A DNA stretch of 19,426 nucleotides from Rickettsiales bacterium. Its GTDB lineage: Bacteria; Pseudomonadota; Alphaproteobacteria; Rickettsiales; 21-14-0-20-44-7. A model generated the notes under the pieces. That model searched no databases, was not told the origin of the DNA, and saw only the letters and a program-made list of their open reading frames with translations. The translations under genes and the position numbers were made by a program. Where the stretch lies: positions 1-19,426 of the forward strand of contig JALZVI010000326.1 of the NCBI GenBank assembly GCA_023301015.1. Reading direction: 5' to 3'. The stretch's first letter is position 1, and every line of letters begins with the position of its first letter. Shown piece by piece: positions 4,384 to 11,470 of this stretch.

Positions 4384-6513
4384 GTGCCTAACCCGCAAAA
4401 CTCTAGCAATGTAGCCGATGTGACGGCCAAGAGGGCAAGCTCAAAGCGTGACCTTTCTGATGGGCAAATCCTCGGCATATTGAAGTCTGAAAAGGAAAAC
4501 TCGGTTGGGTTTTCAGGCTCAGGCGACACGCTAGACCAGCAAAGAATACGCGCTCTTAGATATTACAAGGGCGATATGCGGGATGTTGCTGTTGCAGGTG
4601 ATAACCGCTCTAGCGCGACTGATTCCACGGTAGCTGATACGGTTGAGACTGTATTGCCTGACTTGATGGAGATATTCACTGAGGAAGAGGCTGTAGCGTT
4701 TGAAGCGCTTAGTGATGATGATGCAGACGCTGCGCAGGCCGCTACCGATATGGTACGCGATATCATCTTCAATCAAAACGAGGGATGGTTAGCGCTTTAT
4801 AGCGCGTTTAAAGATGCTCTTGTCGCTAAGCTTGGCGTTATTAAGTTTTGGTATCAAGAGGGCGAACGCGAAGAGCGCAAAGTCTCAGAAGACGAGGCCC
4901 GTTCACTTAAGATTGGCGAACAATTAGAGCAAGTCCAAGAGGAAGACGAAGATGGCGAGCTGTCTATTCAGTATTACGCGGTCAAGCAGACTGAACCCAA
5001 AATCATGGTTGAGGCTGTTGATCCCGGCGACTTCTCAGCAAGTGACGATACGGTACGCATTGTTGACGCTGATTACTGCGTCCACCGCTCTGATGAGAGA
5101 ATACAGGACTTACTAGAGCGCGGGTACGATGAAACCAAGGTGTTAAGCCTTGACCGCCATGACGCTGATACGGACACAACAGATTATGCCCGCGATACGG
5201 TAGGCGAGACGAACGCAAGCGATAACGACACTGATGAGTATATGCGCCACGTCACAATCAATGAGCATTACATTCGCACTGATGTTGACGGTGACGGAAT
5301 TAAATACTGGAAGTTCACGACAAGCACGGATGAAAGCCTAATTCTTGACCGTGAGGAAGTTCGCGGCATTCCTTTTGTCACGTTTACGCCGTTTATCAAT
5401 CCGCACAGATTGGTAGGGCTGTCAATTGCCGATAAGACGCTGGAAAGCCAAAAGACCAAGACAGCGCTTAAGCGGATTATGCTAGACAGTGCTTACTTTG
5501 CACTTAATCAGCGCCTTGTTGTTTCAGACCGTGAATCCAATGAGTTCACAATGGCTGACCTGCTTAGAAACGAGCCTGCCGTACCTATTCGGGCTAAATC
5601 AGTAACGGCTGTTGCGCCTATTCAGTCTGCGGGCCTTGGCTTTGATGTGCTTGGCGGCCTTGAGTACGAGGCTTCGGACGCAGAGACACGCAGCGGCGTT
5701 ATTCGTAACGCACAGGGCTTAAACCCTGACAGCTTGCACGACACGGCCTCTGGTCAAGCATCTATGCTGACTATGAGCCAAAAGCGAACACGCATGATAG
5801 CGCGATGTTTTGCAGAGACAGGCTTTCGTGATTTATGCGTTGGCGTTTACGAAATACACCGCTTGTACGTTAACCCAGAGGCTCCGCCGCGTAACAGTAT
5901 GTCTATTCAGATTGGCGCGAATGGGTCGCAGGCTAAACTATCCGCAATGGGATTATTCAACGGCGCTATGTCTCAGGTCATTGAGGTTCAAGGCGGCGCT
6001 AACGGGCCTATCATTGATTATGACAGCATCTATCAGGCGTTCACGAAAATGGCCGAGTTAATGCCTCTTAAGGGTCTAGCGAATATCATTAAGAAGCCGC
6101 CCCCGCCTAATCCGCAAGCACCGCCGCCGCCCGACCCTGAAATGGAAAAGGTCAAGGCTGAAATGCAAATGAAACAGGCTGAAATGCAGCAAACGGCACA
6201 GATGGAGGCGCAAAAGCTGCAATTAGACACGCAGGCCAAGCAAGCCGAATTAACCGCCAAGGCGCAACAGGCGCAGCTTGATAACCAGCTAAGGCGCGAC
6301 GAAGCGGCGGCTAAGATTACAATGATGCGCGAAGATGCGGGGCTTAAGGCTCAGTTAGCGCGCGAAAAGGCGACATTCGAGGCCAGCCTAGCCCGCGAAA
6401 AGGCCGAGTTTGAAAAAGAAATGGCAGAGCGTAGTTTTGCACAGCAATCACGCATGGCTGAAAACCAAGTGACGCTTAAGAAAAACCGTGAAGGTGGGGA
6501 TTTGGATAAATGA
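4384..6513 (+). CDS. Portal protein (podovirus type, 709 aa)
   Basis: Starts at GTG 4384 with GGAG at 4372-4375; no ATG serves as well. It forms the dodecameric ring at one capsid vertex through which DNA enters and leaves and to which terminase and tail adaptor bind. N-terminal features typical of this family are DQQRIRALRYYKGDM, VADTVETVLPDLMEIF and GWLALYSAFKDALVAKLG, followed by GVIKFWYQEG (clip/wing core). Around residues 571-583 is a proline run (KKPPPPNPQAPPPPDP). From there to the end is an A/Q/K/E-rich coiled coil (about 585-700) that would form a long barrel into the capsid. Assignment rests on these recalled family features, the size and the terL-portal-scaffold-capsid order. Confidence 0.88.
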   Translation: MPNPQNSSNVADVTAKRASSKRDLSDGQILGILKSEKENSVGFSGSGDTLDQQRIRALRYYKGDMRDVAVAGDNRSSATDSTVADTVETVLPDLMEIFTEEEAVAFEALSDDDADAAQAATDMVRDIIFNQNEGWLALYSAFKDALVAKLGVIKFWYQEGEREERKVSEDEARSLKIGEQLEQVQEEDEDGELSIQYYAVKQTEPKIMVEAVDPGDFSASDDTVRIVDADYCVHRSDERIQDLLERGYDETKVLSLDRHDADTDTTDYARDTVGETNASDNDTDEYMRHVTINEHYIRTDVDGDGIKYWKFTTSTDESLILDREEVRGIPFVTFTPFINPHRLVGLSIADKTLESQKTKTALKRIMLDSAYFALNQRLVVSDRESNEFTMADLLRNEPAVPIRAKSVTAVAPIQSAGLGFDVLGGLEYEASDAETRSGVIRNAQGLNPDSLHDTASGQASMLTMSQKRTRMIARCFAETGFRDLCVGVYEIHRLYVNPEAPPRNSMSIQIGANGSQAKLSAMGLFNGAMSQVIEVQGGANGPIIDYDSIYQAFTKMAELMPLKGLANIIKKPPPPNPQAPPPPDPEMEKVKAEMQMKQAEMQQTAQMEAQKLQLDTQAKQAELTAKAQQAQLDNQLRRDEAAAKITMMREDAGLKAQLAREKATFEASLAREKAEFEKEMAERSFAQQSRMAENQVTLKKNREGGDLDK

Positions 6514-6514
6514 C
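6500..6514 (+). repeat. Left member of a 15-bp direct repeat flanking a small gene
   Basis: ATTTGGATAAATGAC here and ATTTAGATAAATGAC at 6640-6654 (14 of 15 identical). Each spans a stop/start overlap encoding a C-terminal Leu-Asp-Lys and the ATGA junction to the next gene, so the 47-aa gene is bracketed by near-identical junctions. Confidence 0.65.
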
Positions 6515-6653
6515 GTTGAAGACGGGTATTAAATATAACCGCCGCAAATCAATTGGCGACTACTTCCTCTATGCTTCACCTTGCGGCAACACAATCGCAT
6601 TAAAATCTCACAGGACGGTAAAGTCTGTTACTTTTAAGAATTTAGATAAATGA
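6510..6653 (+). CDS. Small hypothetical phage protein (47 aa), cassette-like
   Basis: ATG 6510 overlaps the portal stop (ATGA); the stop at 6651-6653 overlaps the next start in the same way. The purine-rich AAGGTGGGGA at 6491-6500 could serve as ribosome site. The 47 residues are basic: MTLKTGIKYNRRKSIGDYF, LYASPCGNTIAL, KSHRTVKSVTF, with no known motif and no metal-site pattern. Both ends carry the same 15-bp junction, and its encoded end (LDK) matches the portal end, suggesting the gene was inserted or duplicated as a unit between portal and the following gene. Role unknown. Confidence 0.6.
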   Translation: MTLKTGIKYNRRKSIGDYFLYASPCGNTIALKSHRTVKSVTFKNLDK

Positions 6654-6654
6654 C
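6640..6654 (+). repeat. Right member of the 15-bp direct repeat
   Basis: ATTTAGATAAATGAC, one mismatch to 6500-6514. It spans the junction between the 47-aa gene and the 77-aa gene. Confidence 0.65.
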
Positions 6655-6883
6655 CCCCGAACAAATCAAAGAACGCGCAAGACGTGCTGAACAAGCCCTT
6701 GAGTTTGTCGGCGGCGAGTTAACCGCCATGCGTAAGAATATCTACAAAGCCCTCGAAGATGATGTGTCGCCAGATGGGGCTTATAAATCCGCAATCGTAC
6801 TATCCGCATTATCGGAAATCGAAACCCGCTTAATCAAAGCAGTTAAAGAACCAGAGCACCAAAAGGAACTCAGTAAACAATAA
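6650..6883 (+). CDS. Hypothetical helical phage protein (77 aa)
   Basis: ATG 6650 in an ATGA overlap with the previous gene; no clear Shine-Dalgarno, so coupling is likely. The product is almost wholly helical and charged: MTPEQIKERARRAEQALEFV, a middle AMRKNIYKALEDD, a SPDGAY turn and SALSEIETRLIKAVKEPE. Small helical proteins are common between portal and scaffold in podoviruses, where they may help assembly, but I do not recognise a named family. Soluble, no cysteine. Confidence 0.75.
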   Translation: MTPEQIKERARRAEQALEFVGGELTAMRKNIYKALEDDVSPDGAYKSAIVLSALSEIETRLIKAVKEPEHQKELSKQ

Positions 6884-6916
6884 TCAATCACAAAGCAGTC
6901 TTAAGGAGATGAAGCT

Positions 6917-7969
6917 ATGAGTGAAGAAACACAGGCGGCAGAAGCCGCACCCGCGCCAGTAGAGGCCGCGCAGTCAAACGACATTACGACAGAGGAATAT
7001 GTAGCCGAGAAACGGGCCGCTAGGGAGGCCGCACAGGCCGAGCAATCCGAAACGGTAGAAGACACGCAAGACGCGCCGAACGACGATGTGGACGCGCCAG
7101 AAGCCGATAAAGGCGATGAATTACCGCTTGAAGCAGTGGCGGAGGAAGAATCAACAGAAGACCAGCCCCAAGGGGTCGAGGTCGATGGTGAAGAGGTGGC
7201 CGATGAGCAAGTCGAACCGCCTCAGTTTTGGACTAAGGAAGGTAAAGAACACTTTGCCACGCTGGATAAGGTAACGCAGGCTTACGTCTCTAATCAGACG
7301 AAACTAGCTCAAGCGAATGTATCGCGTATTCAGACGGACTTAGAGCAAACTAAAAGCGGCCTACAACAGGACTATCAAGCCAAGCAGACGCAACTTGATA
7401 ATGTTATAGGTCTAGCAGAGGCGTTTGTCGCCACTGATGCAAATTTTAGTGATGATGACCTTTATAAGGCCATTCTATCAGGTGATGTTACGCCAGAGCA
7501 GGCGCAGTCAATGAAGCTACACCGCGATGCACATACGCAGCGCTTGGAGCAGTTGAAGGCCGAGGTTGAGCGGGCAAAAACTGCGAACTACCAGAGTTTC
7601 GTTAAGACGGAATTTGAAAAGCTCGCTGAGTTATCGCCAGATTTGCATAAGAGCCAAGAGACACGGACTGAGGTCGCCCAATACCTTATCAAGGCGGGCG
7701 TGCCAGAAGACGGACTCAAGAACGCTGATGCGGTTAGTATGTCGATTGCCCACAAAGCTATGCTTTGGGATAAATCACAAGACAAGCTAGCCAAAGCACC
7801 AAAAAAAGCGGCTGTGCCGCCTAAGAGGGTTTCACGACCTAAAAAGGCCGCAGCTAATCAAACATCAAAATTGAAAACAGCTAAGCAACGCTTCAATCAA
7901 AGTGGTTCAAGAGACGATTATGTCGCCTATCAAGCCGCTAAAAGGGAGGCCGCCGCCAACGCTGTTTAA
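6917..7969 (+). CDS. Capsid scaffolding protein
   Basis: ATG 6917 with AAGGAG at about 6903-6908. The 350-residue protein has a very acidic, alanine-rich N-terminal third (to about residue 100), then PPQFWTKEGKEHFATLD, a motif I associate with phage scaffold proteins, a long coiled coil rich in Q/K/E (about 120-220), and a strongly basic Ala/Lys/Pro tail from about residue 295 (PPKRVSRPKKAAANQ and onward). Scaffolds typically bind the coat protein through a basic C-terminal helix, guide prohead assembly and then leave. The gene immediately precedes the capsid gene, the standard position, and no protease gene is present in the window. Confidence 0.85.
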   Translation: MSEETQAAEAAPAPVEAAQSNDITTEEYVAEKRAAREAAQAEQSETVEDTQDAPNDDVDAPEADKGDELPLEAVAEEESTEDQPQGVEVDGEEVADEQVEPPQFWTKEGKEHFATLDKVTQAYVSNQTKLAQANVSRIQTDLEQTKSGLQQDYQAKQTQLDNVIGLAEAFVATDANFSDDDLYKAILSGDVTPEQAQSMKLHRDAHTQRLEQLKAEVERAKTANYQSFVKTEFEKLAELSPDLHKSQETRTEVAQYLIKAGVPEDGLKNADAVSMSIAHKAMLWDKSQDKLAKAPKKAAVPPKRVSRPKKAAANQTSKLKTAKQRFNQSGSRDDYVAYQAAKREAAANAV

Positions 7970-7981
7970 TGGAGAACCATT

Positions 7982-8989
7982 ATGGCAGTGCCACAGAATA
8001 CATTTACTTCGCCAGTTGCAGTTGGTAACCGCGAAGACCTTTCAGACGAACTCTCACGGATTGAGCCTGAAAAAACCCCGTTCTATTCCAATATCGGAAA
8101 AGCAACGGCAGACGCTACTTATACAGAGTGGCAAATCGAAAGCCTTGAAGCCGTCGATGACAACAACGCCCACGCAGAAGGTGACGACACAGCAATTCAG
8201 CCGTCAAGCAACCGCGTTCGTCCCGGCAACCGTACACAAATCTTCAAGAAATCTGTAAGCATTTCAGGTACGCAGCAAGCAGTCACGACTGCGGCTGTTG
8301 CTGATGAATACGAGCATCAAAAAGCTAAAAAAATGATTGCGATGCGCCGCGATTGTGAACGCGCCATGCTTTCAAAGCGCGGCTCTAACAAAGAGGGCGA
8401 AGATAGCGCGGGCGCTGCTGTTCCAGCGGTTAACGGCGCTCCAGCAGGTCGCCGCATGGGCGGTGCTCAGGCGTGGATTACCACAAACGTTAGCCGTGGT
8501 GCTGGCGGTGCAAACGGCGGATTTGTAACCTCAAACGTGATGGCCCCTACAGCGGGTACAGCGCGTGTGTTCACTGAAGATTTGCTCAAAGAAGGCCTTA
8601 ACAGCCGCTTTGTGAACTCGGGTAACGCCTCGCCAAATCTATCGGCTTACATGTCGGCTGATTTGAAAGAAACGTTTGCAAGCTTTCCGGGTCTATCTGA
8701 AACACGCGACAAGGCTTCACGTAGCTCTAAGCGCGTCATTCACGGCGCTGTTGACGTCTATGTCGGCAACTTCGGCACAATCACAGCCATCCCGCACGCT
8801 TACGGGCTTGATGGCGATGAGGTGTTGATTGTCGAGCATGGTTACTGGAAAAAAGCCATGCTTCGCGGCGCACAGACCACACCGCTTGCGGTCACAGGCG
8901 ATACGATGAAGTCACAGATTATCAAAGAGTGTACGCTTAAGTGCCTCAATGAAGAGTCTGCAATCCTTATCGCTGATTTGACGTCTTAA
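7982..8989 (+). CDS. Major capsid protein (SU10/DUF5309-like, HK97 fold expected)
   Basis: A 335-residue protein from ATG 7982, 12 bp after the scaffold stop, with GGAG at about 7970-7973. It starts MAVPQNTFTSPVAVGNREDL, followed by EKTPFYSNIGKATADATYTEW and a central VSISGTQQAVTTAAV, the pattern I recall for the SU10-type major capsid family (DUF5309). Later segments include LKEGLNSRF, a glycine-rich loop near residue 175, and VDVYVGNFGTITAIPH followed by LIVEHGYWKKAMLRG, another typical pair of strands. About 400 or more copies form the capsid shell. A strong terminator follows, as expected for the most highly made product. The family's HK97-like fold is established knowledge, not visible here. 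Confidence 0.9.
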   Translation: MAVPQNTFTSPVAVGNREDLSDELSRIEPEKTPFYSNIGKATADATYTEWQIESLEAVDDNNAHAEGDDTAIQPSSNRVRPGNRTQIFKKSVSISGTQQAVTTAAVADEYEHQKAKKMIAMRRDCERAMLSKRGSNKEGEDSAGAAVPAVNGAPAGRRMGGAQAWITTNVSRGAGGANGGFVTSNVMAPTAGTARVFTEDLLKEGLNSRFVNSGNASPNLSAYMSADLKETFASFPGLSETRDKASRSSKRVIHGAVDVYVGNFGTITAIPHAYGLDGDEVLIVEHGYWKKAMLRGAQTTPLAVTGDTMKSQIIKECTLKCLNEESAILIADLTS

Positions 8990-9011
8990 GCCTCAATTAA
9001 ATTAAATAACG

Positions 9012-9038
9012 AACCTCGCCTTTTAGGCGGGGTTTTTT
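9012..9038 (+). terminator. Intrinsic terminator after the major capsid gene
   Basis: AACCTCGCC (9012-9020), TTTTA loop, GGCGGGGTT (9026-9034) with one G-U pair, and TTTTTT (9033-9038). It ends the capsid message; genes downstream would then depend on partial read-through. Confidence 0.85.
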
Positions 9039-9054
9039 CTTATGGAAGAACACT

Positions 9055-9408
9055 ATGACACTTGATGAATTGAAAGCCAAAGCTGATGTGCTTGGCATTG
9101 AGTACGGCGCGCGCATTGGCGCAAAGGCGCTGGAGAATAGAATTGCAGAGGCAGAGGTTGTTGAGCCTACGCCCGCCGCCGAGGGCGCAGACGCAGCCCC
9201 CGTGCTTGCCGCGCCGCAGGAAGACGAACCAGATGCGAAAGTTGATGTGGAGCCTGTTGAGGGCCAAGTCAAAGTTCGCATTACCAAAAAAGGTGACGGC
9301 CAAGTATTTGACGGCAAAGGCGGGAAATTCGCATGGAAAGACACGCCAAACTTACCGCTTAAATCCGCTCAGTCTTTAGAAGACAAGGGTTGGGCAGAAA
9401 TTGAGTAA
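9055..9408 (+). CDS. HeH/SAP-like N-terminal domain phage head protein (117 aa)
   Basis: ATG 9055, with GGAAGA just upstream (9045-9050) and directly after the terminator. Residues 1-33 (MTLDELKAKADVLGIEYG and the following IGAKALENRIAEAE) resemble the helix-extended-loop-helix/SAP-like motif (HeH) seen at the start of many small phage head-completion proteins. An acidic Ala/Pro linker follows (about 34-70), then a compact C-terminal domain beginning VKVRITKKGDGQVFDG and ending SLEDKGWAEIE. Placed between the capsid and tail-adaptor genes, it is probably a head-decoration or head-closure protein; the exact role is inferred from position only. Confidence 0.7.
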   Translation: MTLDELKAKADVLGIEYGARIGAKALENRIAEAEVVEPTPAAEGADAAPVLAAPQEDEPDAKVDVEPVEGQVKVRITKKGDGQVFDGKGGKFAWKDTPNLPLKSAQSLEDKGWAEIE

Positions 9409-9805
9409 AGTATTTGTCCCCCCGCATTTAAGGCCTTATCAGCCTTCGGGGTACGAATTATTCAGCTATGACCCGTTATCGGGTATGGCGACTTGGCGGC
9501 GCTTTGAGTACAATTCAAAAGACCCGTCAAAGTCTAAAACCCTATTCGTGCGCTCACAAGACGCAGCGCCTGTTTTAGATGACAACAAATCCACCCAATA
9601 CAACGCCAAGGGCACTTTCACGCAGAAAGACCGCATGGGTGTTAGGGCTGCGACTATCCCAATGATTGTTCAGCAAAAGTGGATGATTGAAGACGGCGTT
9701 GACGTGGCGCTCATGGGCCAATGTCCTTGGACAGACCGCAAGATAAAGCAAAAGCTTAACTCAAATGAATACGCACATCTAAGAGTAGCGGAGTTTCGTA
9801 TATGA
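9401..9805 (+). CDS. Hypothetical head-tail region protein (134 aa), TTG start
   Basis: The start is TTG 9401, overlapping the upstream stop by 8 bp; the next ATG (codon 29, MATWRRFEY) would remove a well-formed N-terminus (SKVFVPPHLRPYQPSGYELF), so I keep TTG. The middle is Lys/Ser-rich, and the C-terminal half reads IPMIVQQKWMIEDGVDVALM, then PWTDRKIKQKLNSNEYAHLRV. No known domain. Its stop overlaps the adaptor gene start (ATGA at 9802). Position suggests a minor head-completion or tail protein. Confidence 0.75.
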   Translation: MSKVFVPPHLRPYQPSGYELFSYDPLSGMATWRRFEYNSKDPSKSKTLFVRSQDAAPVLDDNKSTQYNAKGTFTQKDRMGVRAATIPMIVQQKWMIEDGVDVALMGQCPWTDRKIKQKLNSNEYAHLRVAEFRI

Positions 9806-10758
9806 TAACCGACTTCGCCAGCCTCCAGACCGAGATTTGGAATGAGCTTAACCGCAAAGACTTAGAGCCAAAGACGCCTTTATGGGTGCAGCTTGCCGAG
9901 TCGCGGTTGCGCCGCGATTTGAATGTCGGGCGCGGCCATGAAAATAACGCGGCTTACCGCAATCCATACGCCTCGCTTGACGGCGTTGAAACCACAACGA
10001 ATTATGTCTTGGACAATCACCCAGACGTTTACTTTTACGGCTCACTTTTACACTCAGCCCCATATCTTGATGATGACCAAAGAATTGCGACATGGGAGCG
10101 ATATTACTACGCCGCCGTGGAGCGGATTAATCTAAGGGCGCAGCAGTTTCCAGCGACCACGGATGAACATTACTTGCAGCTTTCATCAAATAACCCTTGC
10201 CCGATTGTTCGGGATGAAGATAAAGTTCAGCGCAGTATCGAACCCGCGCCAGATGATAATAACGCGCCTGTTGACGGCGTATTAATTGACCCTGCCGAAG
10301 CCTTAACTATTGGCGGCGTGACTTATACAAATCCAAATCCGATTGGCGGGTTTAGCCTTGAAGTCGCAAGACCTATCAGCGCAAGCAATGCATTAGCGGC
10401 TGGATTAGTGGCTGAACCTGACGCGCCAGACGCGATAACAGTACCGCCGCAAGACGGTCATGTGCTGAACGGCATCACTTACATTAATCCTAACCCTATC
10501 GGCGGCTTGAGTATTGAGCTTGATTTGCCTGTTACCGCTGCATCGCTTTTAGCGGCTGGGTTAGTCGCGCAAGCGCCAAGCACAATAGTTATCGCGCCTC
10601 AAGAGGGCTGCATAATCGACGGCGTGACTTACATTAATCCAAACGAGGTTGGCGGGCAGAGCATTGAAGTTGAAACGCCTATTACAGCGGCGTCACTCTT
10701 GGCTGCTGGTCTAGTTGCTGCCGATGACGGCGGCTGCACAACATTCCTGCTAGTTTAG
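9802..10758 (+). CDS. Tail adaptor-like protein with three C-terminal repeats (318 aa)
   Basis: ATG 9802, coupled to the upstream gene (ATGA). Residues 1-45 (ITDFASLQTEIWNELNR, PLWVQLAESRLRRDLN) and about 70-113 (NHPDVYFYGSLLHSAPYLDD, ATWERYYYAAVERINL) match the helical halves of phage adaptor proteins that join portal to tail in SU10-like and other podoviruses. In family members I recall, a beta-rich section of roughly 90 residues separates these halves; here only about 25 residues do. The C-terminal half is instead three copies of a 33-residue unit (residues 172-204, 224-256, 274-306) with consensus GVTYINPN..GG.SIE and AASLLAAGLVA. It may be an adaptor that gained a repeat extension for decoration or fibre attachment. 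The helical assignment is fairly sure, the role of the repeats unknown. Confidence 0.75.
   Translation: MITDFASLQTEIWNELNRKDLEPKTPLWVQLAESRLRRDLNVGRGHENNAAYRNPYASLDGVETTTNYVLDNHPDVYFYGSLLHSAPYLDDDQRIATWERYYYAAVERINLRAQQFPATTDEHYLQLSSNNPCPIVRDEDKVQRSIEPAPDDNNAPVDGVLIDPAEALTIGGVTYTNPNPIGGFSLEVARPISASNALAAGLVAEPDAPDAITVPPQDGHVLNGITYINPNPIGGLSIELDLPVTAASLLAAGLVAQAPSTIVIAPQEGCIIDGVTYINPNEVGGQSIEVETPITAASLLAAGLVAADDGGCTTFLLV
10315..10719 (+). repeat. Three diverged tandem coding repeats in the adaptor-like gene
   Basis: 99-bp cores at 10315-10413, 10471-10569 and 10621-10719, spaced 156 and 150 bp. Proteins of copies 1 and 2 share 21 of 33 residues, copies 2 and 3 share 25 of 33. Linkers are 19 and 17 residues. 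At DNA level they are clearly diverged, so the duplication is not recent. Confidence 0.85.
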
Positions 10759-10768
10759 AGGTTTACCT

Positions 10769-11470
10769 ATGACAATTGCACCACTCTCACAGCAAAATAG
10801 GCCTGCATCACCAGTTGTTACGAACCTTGTCACCCATCCCACGATTGGCGCGAGTTCGTTTACATGGGGGTCTATTCTTAACGCCAGCATTCGCAACATT
10901 GTGGAGAAAGTTAATGAGCTTATCAATGCCAACAATCAAAACGCAACGGGCTTCACGGTTGGCGAGCTTCGGCATTGGGTAGGAAACGAGGCAAGTATCA
11001 CGGCTGTATGGGGTTCAGGATGGCGTATCTGCAACGGAACAAATGGAACGCCAAACCTTGCGGGCCGCGCACTGATAGGCTCAGGCGGGTCTTTTGCCTT
11101 GAACGACAGCGGAGGCTCATTGCAGGCCACTACGGCAGCTGGCGGCGCACATGCGCATGGCAACACGGAAGGCCACGCGCTTACAGAAGCGGAGCTTCCT
11201 TCGCATACTCACGGCGTAACTGACCCCGGCCACGCGCACAACTACGCAAGAGCAAGTGCCACTTCTGGCGTTGATAATGATACCGATTTAAGCGCATTTA
11301 TAGGAAACTCAAATGTGCAGACAGGGAGCGCAACAACGGGCATAACTTTAGATAGCACAGGCAGCGGCGAGGCGCACAGTCACAACGTAAGCGAAGGCGG
11401 TAGTCACACGCACACGGTTGATATCAACCCGCCGCACCATGTCGTGCATATCATCATGTATTTCGGCTAA
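10769..11470 (+). CDS. Phage tail collar-domain protein (233 aa)
   Basis: ATG 10769 with AGAGG at 10757-10761. The N-terminal 60 residues look helical (ILNASIRNIVEKVNELINAN), then GFTVGELRHWVGNE and GWRICNGTNGTPNLAGRALIG, the pattern of the tail-collar family (C-terminal head of T4 gp12-like fibres and MdpB proteins). The C-terminal half is histidine-rich: AHAHG, LPSHTHG, GHAHN, EAHSHN, SHTHT and PPHHVVHIIMYFG at the end. The LPSHTHG and HxH clusters are the classic metal-binding trimer motifs. It probably forms a trimeric receptor-binding or collar part of the tail. Lying between the adaptor and the putative nozzle gene, it overlaps the next start (TAATG). Confidence 0.85.
   Translation: MTIAPLSQQNRPASPVVTNLVTHPTIGASSFTWGSILNASIRNIVEKVNELINANNQNATGFTVGELRHWVGNEASITAVWGSGWRICNGTNGTPNLAGRALIGSGGSFALNDSGGSLQATTAAGGAHAHGNTEGHALTEAELPSHTHGVTDPGHAHNYARASATSGVDNDTDLSAFIGNSNVQTGSATTGITLDSTGSGEAHSHNVSEGGSHTHTVDINPPHHVVHIIMYFG

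Noticed and set aside
6033..6260. 75-aa Cys/Gly-rich open frame on the - strand
   Set aside because: Artifact of the proline run and A/Q-rich coiled coil of the portal read in antisense.
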